A DNA stretch of 64,000 nt, taken from contig NZVB01000073.1 of the NCBI GenBank assembly GCA_002701375.1, positions 1 through 64,000 on the forward strand. Direction: 5' to 3'. The position numbers and the translations under genes were made by a program. How positions within the stretch are numbered: position 1 is the stretch's first letter; every line of letters starts with the position of its first letter. Positions 17,762-27,540 of this stretch are shown here, one piece after another. The notes below the pieces were generated by a model. The model worked only from the letters and a program-made list of their open reading frames with translations. It did no database searches and was not told the origin of the DNA. This DNA is from Cyanobium sp. NAT70 (GTDB lineage Bacteria; Cyanobacteriota; Cyanobacteriia; PCC-6307; Cyanobiaceae).

Positions 17762-19444
17762 GTGATAGGTCCGGATTTGCTGAACCGCATCAATGCCACC
17801 AATCTCCGAGGCGATGTCTTCGGCGGCCTCACGGCAGCGGTCATTGCCCTGCCCATGGCGCTGGCCTTTGGCATCGCTGTCGGAAATGCTTCGGGAGTGC
17901 CAGAGGTCGGAGCCGCTGCAGGTCTTTGGGGAGCTGTAATTATTGGTCTAGTCGCGTCCCTTTTTGGTGGAACGCCGACTTTGATTTCGGAACCCACCGG
18001 TCCAATGACCGTGGTGTTCACGTCTGTCGTTATTAGTTTCGCCAGCACTGCTGAAAGCCCTCAGCAGGCGCTGGTCATGGCATTCACCGTCGGTGTCTTA
18101 GCCGGTGTTTTCCAGATCTTGTTTGGTCTGTTCAGGCTTGGTCGTTACGTGACGATGATGCCTTACACGGTTATTTCGGGCTTCATGTCCGGAATCGGCA
18201 TCATTCTTGTCCTGTTGCAATTAGCGCCGTTCCTTGGGCAGGACTCGAAGGGAGGGGTGATGGGCACACTCAGCCATTTGCCCGCATTGATTCAGGGCAC
18301 GCAGCCCATGGAATTTCTGTTGGCTTTGTTGACCTTATTCATTCTTTGGTTTACACCTTCTTCCCTGAAAAAAGTCTGTCCACCGCAGCTGTTGGCTTTG
18401 ATTGTCGGAACGATTCTTTCGGTGACTTTGTTCAGTGGAGCTGATCTTCGTACCATTCCAGAATTCTCAGCAGCCTTCCCGAAACTGATCATTCCTGATT
18501 TCTCAGGTGGTCAAATTCGGATGATGGTGGTCAATGCGGCTGTGCTCGGCATGCTCGGCTGCATTGATGCTTTGCTCACTTCAGTGGTGGCTGACAGTCT
18601 CACTCGTACAGAGCATGACTCCAACAAGGAATTAATTGGCCAGGGCATGGCCAACGTTGCTTCAGGCTTGTTTGGAGGCCTACCAGGTGCCGGCGCCACA
18701 ATGGGCACGGTGGTGAATATTCAGGCTGGAGGGCGCACAGCCCTTTCAGGGGTTGTTCGTGCGTTAGTGCTGATGTTGGTTGTGCTGGTTGCGGCACCTC
18801 TCGCATCACAAATCCCCCTGGCTGTCTTGGCTGGAATTGCCCTCAAGGTCGGCATCGACATCATTGATTGGGAATTTCTCAAACGGGCTCATCATTTATC
18901 GATGAAAGCAGCTGTTATCACCTATGGAGTGATATTGCTGACCGTTCTGGTTGATTTAATTACAGCTGTAGGCATTGGTGTTTTTGTGGCAAATGTGTTG
19001 ACGATTGATCGGATGAGCGCACTGCAATCCAAAAAGGTTAAGACGATTAGCACCACTGATGATGACGTGGAGCTCAGCTCGGAAGAACAATCTCTGTTGG
19101 ATCGCGCCGCTGGAAAGGTGTTGCTGTTTCAGCTCGCTGGTCCGATGATTTTTGGTGTAGCGAAAGCCATCGCGCGTGAGCACAATGCAATCGGTAACTG
19201 TCAGGTGGTGGTGTTTGATCTCTCTGAAGTGTCACATCTTGGTGTAACAGCAGCGATCGCGCTTGAAAATGCGGTGAAGGAGGCGATGGAGGTGGGCCGA
19301 CAGGTGTTCATGGTGGGTGCGACTGGTAGCACGCTGAACCGTCTGCACAAACTCCGTCTACTTGATCGTTTACCAGACAAAAATATTACTTCTGATCGTT
19401 TGGAGGCGTTGACGATTGCAGTGGGATCTTTGAAGGCTGATTGA
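17762..19444 (+). CDS. bicA: SulP family bicarbonate/sulfate transporter with C-terminal STAS domain (BicA-like)
   Basis: LRGDVFGGLTAAVIALPMALAFGIA, GGTPTLISEPTGPMTVV, STAS region VVVFDLSEVSHLGVTAAIALE. Confidence 0.85.
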   Translation: MIGPDLLNRINATNLRGDVFGGLTAAVIALPMALAFGIAVGNASGVPEVGAAAGLWGAVIIGLVASLFGGTPTLISEPTGPMTVVFTSVVISFASTAESPQQALVMAFTVGVLAGVFQILFGLFRLGRYVTMMPYTVISGFMSGIGIILVLLQLAPFLGQDSKGGVMGTLSHLPALIQGTQPMEFLLALLTLFILWFTPSSLKKVCPPQLLALIVGTILSVTLFSGADLRTIPEFSAAFPKLIIPDFSGGQIRMMVVNAAVLGMLGCIDALLTSVVADSLTRTEHDSNKELIGQGMANVASGLFGGLPGAGATMGTVVNIQAGGRTALSGVVRALVLMLVVLVAAPLASQIPLAVLAGIALKVGIDIIDWEFLKRAHHLSMKAAVITYGVILLTVLVDLITAVGIGVFVANVLTIDRMSALQSKKVKTISTTDDDVELSSEEQSLLDRAAGKVLLFQLAGPMIFGVAKAIAREHNAIGNCQVVVFDLSEVSHLGVTAAIALENAVKEAMEVGRQVFMVGATGSTLNRLHKLRLLDRLPDKNITSDRLEALTIAVGSLKAD

Positions 19445-19448
19445 ATGA

Positions 19449-20480
19449 ATGTCTGATCGTTTCACATTGATTGCACCGGATGACTGGCATGTTCATCTGC
19501 GCGATGGAGCCATGCTTGAGAACGTCGTCACCCATACAGCGCGTGTTTTTCGCCGGGCCATCGTGATGCCAAATCTCAGCCCACCAGTGATTACTTGGGC
19601 TGCTGCTGAGGCTTATCGAGAGCGCATTTTGAGAGCGCTTCCATCAGGGGAACAATTTACTCCTCTGATGACGGCTTATCTCACCGATAGTACGGATCCA
19701 GATGATCTTGAGCAGGGATTTAAGCGAGGTGTGTTTACAGCAGCCAAGCTTTATCCAGCTAATGCCACTACAAATTCAGCCGCTGGTGTGAGGGATTTGG
19801 ACAATATTGGTGCGGTTTTAAGTTGTATGCAGAGGATTGGCATGCCTCTGTTGATTCATGGGGAAGTGACTGATCCAGATGTGGATATTTTTGACCGGGA
19901 AGCTGAATTTATTAATCGACATCTTCGATCTCTTCGCCAACGTTTTCCAGAGTTGCGAGTGGTATTCGAGCACATCACAACGGAGCAGGCCGTTGATTAT
20001 GTGGGATCAGCTGACCAAGGCCTGGCTGCAACAATCACGCCTCATCATCTCCATATCAATCGCAATTCGATGTTTTCAGGAGGCTTGCGTAGCGACTTTT
20101 ATTGTTTGCCAGTCGCGAAACGGGAGCGACATCGCTTGGCACTGCGTCGCGCCGCGACGAGTGGAGATCCCCGTTTTTTTCTCGGCACAGATTCGGCCCC
20201 CCATTCCCGTGCCGCGAAGGAAACGTCCTGTGGCTGCGCCGGGATTTTCAATGCTCCTCATGCTTTGGAGAGCTACGCCTTGGTGTTTGACGAAGAGGGG
20301 GCGATGGATCAGCTTGAGGGATTTGCGAGCTTGCACGGTCCACGCTTTTACGGATTGCCCCTGAACAGCACGCAGGTGACCCTTGAGAGACGGGATCATT
20401 TGGTGCCGGAGATCATCAATGGACTCGTTCCGTTTCATGCTGCAGATGTCCTTCCTTGGCGTGTGAGGAGTTCATGCTGA
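19449..20480 (+). CDS. pyrC: Dihydroorotase
   Basis: [46 protein letters not shown]. Confidence 0.95.
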   Translation: MSDRFTLIAPDDWHVHLRDGAMLENVVTHTARVFRRAIVMPNLSPPVITWAAAEAYRERILRALPSGEQFTPLMTAYLTDSTDPDDLEQGFKRGVFTAAKLYPANATTNSAAGVRDLDNIGAVLSCMQRIGMPLLIHGEVTDPDVDIFDREAEFINRHLRSLRQRFPELRVVFEHITTEQAVDYVGSADQGLAATITPHHLHINRNSMFSGGLRSDFYCLPVAKRERHRLALRRAATSGDPRFFLGTDSAPHSRAAKETSCGCAGIFNAPHALESYALVFDEEGAMDQLEGFASLHGPRFYGLPLNSTQVTLERRDHLVPEIINGLVPFHAADVLPWRVRSSC

Positions 20481-20520
20481 ACAGGGTGGCTAGCGTCAGA
20501 GTTAGAACAAAATCGTTTTG

Positions 20521-20835
20521 ATGCACCTAATCAAATTCAGCTCGGAGGATTGCGGCACCTGCCATCGCATGAGTCATTACGACAGCAAGGTGGCGGAGGA
20601 ACTTGGTTGCAGCTTTGTTTCTGTGATGCTTCAGGACACTGAGGCCTATCGGAAATATCGCAAGATTTTGTTAGCCAAATATCCCAACAAAGAGGGCATG
20701 GGTTGGCCGACTTATCTCTTGGTTTCGGATCCCGAGGGAGACTTCTCTATTCAAGGAGAACTCAAAGGAGGGATGCCGAAGGGGGAATTCCGAACCAGGC
20801 TCGCGGCGTTACTGCCGAACGAAGGCAGAGCTTGA
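20521..20835 (+). CDS. Thioredoxin-family protein
   Basis: FSSEDCGTCHRMSHYDSKVA active-site-like motif. Confidence 0.7.
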   Translation: MHLIKFSSEDCGTCHRMSHYDSKVAEELGCSFVSVMLQDTEAYRKYRKILLAKYPNKEGMGWPTYLLVSDPEGDFSIQGELKGGMPKGEFRTRLAALLPNEGRA

Positions 20836-20908
20836 GGACAGTTGATGGGCAGATCCGAATCCTTTGCATAGCGTTTGGTTGGTTCCATGTCACGCCAAGG
20901 AGTTGACT

Positions 20909-21376
20909 GTGCCCCTTCCTGATCCGTTCAGTGTTGCTCCCACTCCTGAGAAGTATTGGCATCTGTGGGTCAATGACGACGGTGTGAGCTGTCACACCGA
21001 ATGCACAATTTCAGACTTCACTCTGGGACAGCTCGGTCCTGGCGACTCTCCTCAGTTTTCCCGTCCTCTGCTCGATCAGGGCAATGCCTTTGTGACTTAT
21101 TTACCGGTGGGATGGACCGCTGATTGGCATGAGAATCATGTTCCTAAATGGATCTATGTGCTGAAAGGGGCTTGGTCCGTGGAGAGCATGGATGGCCAGA
21201 GGGTGATCATGCGGGCTGGTGAATATTCCTATGGAGGTGATCAGGGATGCAAGCCCACAGCCGATGGCAAAGTTGGCCATCTTTCAGCGCAAGTTGGGGA
21301 TGAGCCTTGTGTTCAGTTGGTGATCCAGCGCAACGATGAGGCCTGGCGCGCTTTGCGGCCTGGCGCGTTCCAGTGA
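20909..21376 (+). CDS. Cupin-domain protein
   Basis: DWHENHVPKWIYVLKGAWSVESMDG..MRAGEYSYGGDQG; GTG start in frame with the track ORF. Confidence 0.65.
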   Translation: MPLPDPFSVAPTPEKYWHLWVNDDGVSCHTECTISDFTLGQLGPGDSPQFSRPLLDQGNAFVTYLPVGWTADWHENHVPKWIYVLKGAWSVESMDGQRVIMRAGEYSYGGDQGCKPTADGKVGHLSAQVGDEPCVQLVIQRNDEAWRALRPGAFQ

Positions 21377-21392
21377 GGGTTGAGAGACAAGA

Positions 21393-22334
21393 ATGTCCGT
21401 TCCTGCGAGTCGCTTTCTCGAGACCAGATATGACGTGGTCGATCCGGCTTTTAATCAGCTGATTTTGTTTAACGCTCAGTTGGAGTGTTTGTTTGAGGGC
21501 GGTCGATGGTTGGAGGGGCCAGTGTGGTTTGGTGATCAGCAGAGGCTGTTGTTTTCTGATATCCCTTCAGACAGGATTCTCAGCTGGACAGAACAAGATG
21601 GTGTCACGTTATTTCGCGGAAACGCTGGTTACCCCAATGGTCAGACGCGTGATCGTTATGGACGTCTGTTGACCTGCAGCCATGGTCGCCGAGCACTATT
21701 GCGTACCGAACACTCTGGGGAGGTGGTGGAGTTGGTGGAGTCCCATCGCGGTAAGCCTCTCAACACACCCAACGATGTGATTGTGAAAAGCGATCACACC
21801 GTCTGGTTCACAGATCCGCTTTACGGTCTCGTGAATGATTACGAGGGCGGTCGACGTAAGTCGGAGCAGGTCCCAACGGTGTATCGGTATGACCCCGCGG
21901 ACGGCTCCTTGCAGGCGATGACAGATTCAATTGCAGGACCGAATGGTTTGGCGTTCTCCCCTGACGAATCGCTGCTCTATGTAGTCGAGACTTCCGATCC
22001 GAATGATCTAGATCCGGATCGCTCGATTCAGGTGTTTGATGTGAAAGAGGGTGGTCGAAGGCTTGTCAATCAGCGTCTTTTTGCTCGTGTGCATCCCGGC
22101 AATGCCGACGGCATTCGTGTTGATCAGATGGGACATGTCTGGAGCAGTGCTGGAGATGGTGTCCATTGCCTAGCTCCGGATGGAAGCCTGCTAGGACGGA
22201 TTTTGACCTCGAAAGTTGTGGGCAATATCTGTTTCGGGGGGGCTTTTGCGAATCGACTCTTCCTCTGTAGTTGGGACTCCGTTCTGTCCATCTTTGTCAA
22301 CACACGTGGATGTCAGCATTCCTCATTGCTCTAA
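21393..22334 (+). CDS. SMP-30/gluconolactonase/LRE family protein
   Basis: FEGGRWLEGPVWF...LLFSDIPSDRILSW, NTPNDVIVKSDHTVWFTDPLYGL, GPNGLAFSPDESLLYV, NADGIRVDQMGHVW. Confidence 0.92.
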   Translation: MSVPASRFLETRYDVVDPAFNQLILFNAQLECLFEGGRWLEGPVWFGDQQRLLFSDIPSDRILSWTEQDGVTLFRGNAGYPNGQTRDRYGRLLTCSHGRRALLRTEHSGEVVELVESHRGKPLNTPNDVIVKSDHTVWFTDPLYGLVNDYEGGRRKSEQVPTVYRYDPADGSLQAMTDSIAGPNGLAFSPDESLLYVVETSDPNDLDPDRSIQVFDVKEGGRRLVNQRLFARVHPGNADGIRVDQMGHVWSSAGDGVHCLAPDGSLLGRILTSKVVGNICFGGAFANRLFLCSWDSVLSIFVNTRGCQHSSLL

Positions 22335-22374
22335 CTTTGGCTACCACTAATAGGTCTGTATCAAGGACTTACTC

Positions 22375-22770
22375 GTGCCGCTTGAACGTCGTCCCATTCG
22401 ATCCGATAAAGCCAACCCTCCTGTAGCCAGTTACAGCCAAGGCTATCAAGTTGGTCCATATGTTTTCGTTTCAGGTCAGATGCCTGTGGATCCTGCGACG
22501 GGACAACTTGCAGCCGGCGGCACCCCCGAACATACACGTCAAAGTTTAAAGAATGTCTTTGGGGTACTCGAGGCCGCAGGTTGCACTTACGAGCATGTTG
22601 CACAAGCAACTGTGTATATGAAGAAGCTTGATGAGATTGATGAGATGGATAGGGTATGGCAGGAGTTTTTTCCTGATCCAGACAATTATTGCTCTCGTGC
22701 CGTCATCGGAATTAACGAGTTGGTGGTGGGAGCATGTGTAGAGATTCAATGCATCGCTATCAAAGACTAA
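22375..22770 (+). CDS. RidA family protein
   Basis: PPVASYSQGYQVGPYVFVSGQMPVDPATGQL...CSRAVIGINELVVGACVEIQCIAI. Confidence 0.92.
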   Translation: MPLERRPIRSDKANPPVASYSQGYQVGPYVFVSGQMPVDPATGQLAAGGTPEHTRQSLKNVFGVLEAAGCTYEHVAQATVYMKKLDEIDEMDRVWQEFFPDPDNYCSRAVIGINELVVGACVEIQCIAIKD

Positions 22771-22776
22771 ATCAGC

Positions 22777-23043
22777 ATGACCAGTAATCCTCAACTAGAA
22801 GCTTTCCTTAAAGCAGTGAAAGGCGATCATGCCTTGCTCAAACGTTTTCACACAGCGAAATGTCTCAATGACATTGCAGAGATGGGCCAAGAATTGGGAT
22901 TTAATTTCTGCGGTGTTGATCTTTTAGTGCATCAGGCGGAGGCAACTTTGCGTCTCCCAGAGCAGGCACTCCTTGACCTTGCCGCAGGGGTGGAACTGGA
23001 AGGACACCTTTGGAAGATGGCGATCCAGTGGGTCGAATCATGA
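22777..23043 (+). CDS. Nif11-like domain small protein
   Basis: LEAFLKAVKGDHALLKRFHTAKCLNDIAEMGQELGFNFCGVDLL fits the Nif11 pattern; no GG cleavage site. Confidence 0.65.
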   Translation: MTSNPQLEAFLKAVKGDHALLKRFHTAKCLNDIAEMGQELGFNFCGVDLLVHQAEATLRLPEQALLDLAAGVELEGHLWKMAIQWVES

Positions 23044-23468
23044 AACAGAAACCAGTTCTAGAACAAACTGATGTCGAGATCATTATCAACGCTTGTTGTC
23101 AGGCAGCGCTTACCTCGAAAGCAAATGTTTCGATTGCTGTAGTCGATGACGGCGGCAATCTTATGCAGTTTTTGCGAATGGATGGAGCGAATTTAGCCAG
23201 TGTTGAAGTTGCTCCTGCCAAAGCGCGCACGGCGGCTCTCACCGGTGGTGACAGCAGTCATGTTGAGCAGGCGATCAGCTCAGGTCGGACGTCGCTTCTC
23301 TCGCTTCAGGGTGTCTTGTCTCAGACTTGTGCACTGATGGCTGGAGGCTTAGTCCTGTGCCACGAGGATGTCGTGGTGGGTGCCATTGGTGTCTCTGGAA
23401 TGACTCCTGAGCTCGATTCCTTCGTTGCAAATGCGGGTCTGCAAATGTTTCAAACATTGCAGACCTGA
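23040..23468 (+). CDS. GlcG/HbpS family heme-binding protein
   Basis: VSIAVVDDGGNLMQFLRMDGANLASVEVAPAKARTAALTGG...GAIGVSGMTPELD; ATG overlaps upstream stop (ATGA). Confidence 0.85.
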   Translation: MKQKPVLEQTDVEIIINACCQAALTSKANVSIAVVDDGGNLMQFLRMDGANLASVEVAPAKARTAALTGGDSSHVEQAISSGRTSLLSLQGVLSQTCALMAGGLVLCHEDVVVGAIGVSGMTPELDSFVANAGLQMFQTLQT

Positions 23469-23481
23469 GTTTGGCTAGGTG

Positions 23482-24288
23482 TTACAAACCAGGACTACTT
23501 TGCATGATTCCACCATCAGCAAAGATGCTTGTAGCAGTTACATAGCTGGCGCCATCGCTAGCTAGAAAGGCCACAACCGAGGCGATCTCTTCCGGTTGTG
23601 CCATCCGCCCCATTGGAATTGCGGCATTGAGCTTTGCGAGCAATTCGGGGTTATTCATCGTGGAATCGTTGATTGGCGTCGCGACGGCACCAGGGCCGAC
23701 ATTTACAATCGTCACCCCTTTGTCGGCGAGTTCGACCCCGGCGGTGCGGGTCATCATCCGCACCCCACCCTTGGCAACGCAATAAGGCGTGTTGTTGGGC
23801 ATCGGCCAATCCTCATGTACAGAGGAAATGTTGATAATTCGCCCACCACTCCCCTGGGCAATCATCTGTTTGGCAGCGTATTGGGTTGCAAAGAAAACTC
23901 CACGCAGATTGACGTTGATCACTTTGTCAAAATCTTCTGGTGTGGTATCGAGGATCGAGGTGCGCGTCTCAATCCCGGCATTGTTCACGAGGACATCGAC
24001 TTTGCCAAATTTTTCAACCGTCGTGTCGATCAGACGCTGCAGATCGTCCAGTTTGCTGACATCTGCTTGCACTCCAAAGGCTTGCCCCCCAAGCTCGCCG
24101 ATTTCGTCGACCAACTCTTCTGTGCGCTCTGGGTGAGAGCGGTAATCAATCACCACCTTGGCACCCATCTGCCCAATGGTTTCGACAATGGCTTTGCCGA
24201 TTCCGGAATTACCTCCGGTCACGACGATCACTTTGTCTTGAAGCAGGTGACGGGAGACAGATGCTGGCAGCGTGGGCAAATTGCTCAT
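23482..24288 (-). CDS. SDR family oxidoreductase
   Basis: VTGGNSGIGKAI, NNAG, YCVAKGG active site. Confidence 0.93.
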   Translation of the reverse strand: MSNLPTLPASVSRHLLQDKVIVVTGGNSGIGKAIVETIGQMGAKVVIDYRSHPERTEELVDEIGELGGQAFGVQADVSKLDDLQRLIDTTVEKFGKVDVLVNNAGIETRTSILDTTPEDFDKVINVNLRGVFFATQYAAKQMIAQGSGGRIINISSVHEDWPMPNNTPYCVAKGGVRMMTRTAGVELADKGVTIVNVGPGAVATPINDSTMNNPELLAKLNAAIPMGRMAQPEEIASVVAFLASDGASYVTATSIFADGGIMQSSPGL

Positions 24289-24411
24289 GGTTGATGGAGG
24301 TCCTCAACAGTCTTGTAGCCAGCGCATGGCTTCGATGGCTGTATGTCCTACGGCTTTGTTTGAAGGATTCCGTAGGTATGACAACAGAGTGAACTGTTTG
24401 TGGATTGGCCG

Positions 24412-25251
24412 ATGCAAAAGTCACTCCGTGTTGGTGGTGTTGCGTTCTCAACACCTGATCCTGATCAGATCAAGCCCCTGTTGGTCGATGGGATGGGTGC
24501 AAGACCGCTTCCTGTAACGGATCTTCGATCTGAAACCATCCAGAGACGCTTCGCCGGAGCGATTGATTGCCCTGTCGAGATTCATCCGTTTCAGTTGGGT
24601 AACGAACGGATTGAACTGATCCATTGCATACAGGACAGCCCGCCTGTCTCGCAGGATCCAGGCCCTTCCAACACGCTTTGGTTTCAGCATATTGCGATTG
24701 TGGTGCAGGATTTGAATCGGGCTGCAGAGAAAATATCTCCTTGGGTGACATCGATTTCCAAGGGGCCACAGATTCTCCCGAATGGTGTTGGTGCTTATAA
24801 ATTTCGTGATCATGCAGGACATGCCATGGAATTGCTTTGGTTTCCTGCGGGGATGGGTGATCCGCGTTGGCATCAGGACGACTCTCGTTTGTTTCTGGGT
24901 ATTGATCACAGTGCGATTGCTATCTCAGACAGTGATTTGAGTTTGCAGTTTTATCTCAGTCAGTTGTCGTTTAAGTTGCGTTATGCTTCATACAACCAGG
25001 GTAAAGAACAAGACCGGCTTGATGGGTTAGAGGATGCAAGGCTCGCGATCCATGGAGTTGGTGGTTTATCTGGAATGGGAATTGAATTTCTTCGTTATAT
25101 TCAGCCTGCGCCTTTATCGCCAACAGCTTCTGTTTTAACACCGTTAGATCCTCTTTATGCACAGATTTTGGTGTATCAGCCGTTACAGTCATTGCCGAAG
25201 TCATCCATGCGCCAGGATCCTGATGGGCATCGATTGTGGATTGATTCTTAA
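24412..25251 (+). CDS. VOC/glyoxalase-superfamily protein
   Basis: WFQHIAIVVQDLNRAAEKI...YKFRDHAGHAMELLWFP; second VOC-like half GIDHSAIAISDSDLSLQFY...DPDGHRLWI. Confidence 0.75.
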   Translation: MQKSLRVGGVAFSTPDPDQIKPLLVDGMGARPLPVTDLRSETIQRRFAGAIDCPVEIHPFQLGNERIELIHCIQDSPPVSQDPGPSNTLWFQHIAIVVQDLNRAAEKISPWVTSISKGPQILPNGVGAYKFRDHAGHAMELLWFPAGMGDPRWHQDDSRLFLGIDHSAIAISDSDLSLQFYLSQLSFKLRYASYNQGKEQDRLDGLEDARLAIHGVGGLSGMGIEFLRYIQPAPLSPTASVLTPLDPLYAQILVYQPLQSLPKSSMRQDPDGHRLWIDS

Positions 25252-25302
25252 TCTCTTCTGCATTCAATTCTAATCAAAATTAAACTTCTCCTTGATTGAG
25301 GA

Positions 25303-25800
25303 TTGCTTTTGGACGTCATTGCTTATCTGGTTCCGCCAGCTCCCCATGGACTGGCTGGTTTTTCCTTAACGATTCTGAGAATTTTTACTGGAATTGTATT
25401 CATTCGACATGGCTGGCCTAAATTACGTCATCTTCAGACATGGGCCCAGGGCTTGCAGACGCCAGCTTGGCTTTGTTTTCTTTCTGCTTTTTCGATGTGG
25501 GCTGGGGGGATTGTGTTGATTCCAGGCTTATTAACTCCCCTGGCAGCATTTGCGATCGCTTTTTCAATGGCTTATGCCATGGTCTTGGAAATGATCAAAG
25601 GATTCCCCTTTATTGCCCCGGATCCTTATTTGATCCCAGCTGGTGACTATGATGGGCCAAATGGTAAGGGAGAACCACCCAGTTGGGAGAAAGCATCAAT
25701 GTACGTGGTGATGTGTTTGATTCTGATGGGGTGTGGTGGTGGATTATTTAGTTTGGACATCAGTTTTGTGGCTCCATTTTTGAGTGCTTACTTTGGCTGA
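25303..25800 (+). CDS. DoxX family membrane protein
   Basis: LTILRIFTGIVFIRHGWPKL...GGIVLIPGLLTPLAAFAIAFSMAYAM. Confidence 0.82.
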   Translation: MLLDVIAYLVPPAPHGLAGFSLTILRIFTGIVFIRHGWPKLRHLQTWAQGLQTPAWLCFLSAFSMWAGGIVLIPGLLTPLAAFAIAFSMAYAMVLEMIKGFPFIAPDPYLIPAGDYDGPNGKGEPPSWEKASMYVVMCLILMGCGGGLFSLDISFVAPFLSAYFG

Positions 25801-25821
25801 ACGACCACTTTCAATTGAGGG

Positions 25822-27420
25822 TCAATTCAGGCGTTTTTTCAGGTGATCACCGACTCGAATGGCATTTGCGATTGCTGTGAGGGAAGGATTCACCGCTGAG
25901 ATGCTAGGCATAAAACTCGTGTCAACAACATAAAGATTGTCAATCTCGTGAGCTTTACAGTTGGTATCAAGCACGGACGTTGAAGGGTCTGTGCCGAAAC
26001 GACATGTTCCTGCTTGATGACCTACTGCAGGAATATCGAGAGATTTTGCATAATAAATTTGACGTTCAATCAAATGGTCTTTGAGATAGAGTTTGTCAAG
26101 CATTGACCGGAGCCTTTGGACCAGTTCTGCGGATGCTTGATTGTTTGTTGCAACATATGAGAGTTTAATCTGTCCGTCACGTTCAACCGTTACTCGGTTG
26201 TTTGCCATTGGTAGGTCTTCTGTTTGCATCCAAAAGTCGAGGGTGTGTTCGGCCATTTTGTCGAGGCTCCATGTTGGAGCAGCTGCTGTTAAAAGGGGCG
26301 CATAACCTTTGATCATCGCACCATTTGTTTTCCCCGTCATTTGGATATTTCCCATGGGGAAGTCAAAATTGTCATCTCCAAAATACCAGTCATTCACCGC
26401 AACTGTTTTTTGGAATAAAGTTGTATTTGGTTCATGAGAAAGAGCGACTAATGCTTTGCAGTTGTGGAACATGTAGTTGCGTCCTAGTTGATCAGATCCA
26501 TTGGCTAGGCCATTTGGATGTTTGTCATTAGCAGACATCAAAAGTAATCGTGCGGAATTTGCTGCACCTGCTGAAACCACAACAATGTCACCAGTGAATT
26601 TCAATATTTCACCGTTTCGATGAACAACGACTTCATGAATACTTGTTCCTGAGGCATCTGTATTGAGTCGACGTACTTCACTACACGTCAGCAGACTGAC
26701 ATTGTCGTGATCCAGGGCTGGGCGCACCCCCATCACTTCCGCATCTCCTTTGGCATGCACCAGGCAGGGGAATCCATCGCAGCGATTACAACGAACGCAG
26801 GCGCTGAATGCTGGGTCGGCTTCGTTCAGGGCGACACCCGTCGGGGCATGAAAAGGGTGAAGACCGACAGATTTCAGGTCATCAACCATTTTTTGCATTC
26901 TCGGTTCATGGCTGATTGGTGGATAGGGATAAGCTGATGAAGCTCGTGGTTCAGTTGGATCTTCACCTCGTAGTCCATGAACGTGGTACCACTCTTCTGC
27001 CTGCTTGTAATAAGGCTCGAAAACATCATATTTAATAGGCCATTCAGGTGATTCACCGTCTACATGTGAGATTGATTCAAAGTCTCTTTCTCGCATACGG
27101 AAATGTGCTGCCCCATACATTTTTGATGCCCCACCGACAAAGTAATGACTTCCAGGCTGAAAAACTTTGTTTGTGTGATTGAGCCAAGGGTCTTTAGAGA
27201 CGTAACGATTGTTTTGAAAAACCTCAACTGGATCCCAATTCTCCGGCTCTCTTGCTAACCAATCTCCACGTTCAAGAATAAGAATTGATTTCCCAGAGTC
27301 GGCCAGAGCTCTGGCAAGAGTTCCACCCCCTGCACCACTACCAATTATGACAACATCATAGTGACTCTTATTGGGTTCAAGAGCGGTTGTTCTGATCGGC
27401 TGGCGGGTATTGAAATCCAT
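25822..27420 (-). CDS. GMC oxidoreductase family protein
   Basis: YDVVIIGSGAGGGTLARALADSGKSILILERGDW; CVRCNRCDGFPCLVHAKGDAEV; VGHQAGTCRFG; AVNPSLTAIANA. Confidence 0.92.
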   Translation of the reverse strand: MDFNTRQPIRTTALEPNKSHYDVVIIGSGAGGGTLARALADSGKSILILERGDWLAREPENWDPVEVFQNNRYVSKDPWLNHTNKVFQPGSHYFVGGASKMYGAAHFRMRERDFESISHVDGESPEWPIKYDVFEPYYKQAEEWYHVHGLRGEDPTEPRASSAYPYPPISHEPRMQKMVDDLKSVGLHPFHAPTGVALNEADPAFSACVRCNRCDGFPCLVHAKGDAEVMGVRPALDHDNVSLLTCSEVRRLNTDASGTSIHEVVVHRNGEILKFTGDIVVVSAGAANSARLLLMSANDKHPNGLANGSDQLGRNYMFHNCKALVALSHEPNTTLFQKTVAVNDWYFGDDNFDFPMGNIQMTGKTNGAMIKGYAPLLTAAAPTWSLDKMAEHTLDFWMQTEDLPMANNRVTVERDGQIKLSYVATNNQASAELVQRLRSMLDKLYLKDHLIERQIYYAKSLDIPAVGHQAGTCRFGTDPSTSVLDTNCKAHEIDNLYVVDTSFMPSISAVNPSLTAIANAIRVGDHLKKRLN

Positions 27421-27540
27421 GATGCAGCCAAATAATTCAATGACACTCTAGGCAGTATCATTCCCTACGACCAATCAAATCATGAAACGATTCTAACTTC
27501 TATAAAGGTAACGATTGTGACATGGTGGCTGAGTTGGGGT

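Noticed and set aside
16800-17765. ORFs 16800..17162 and 17187..17765 on plus strand
   Set aside because: Antisense shadows of the CaCA antiporter gene
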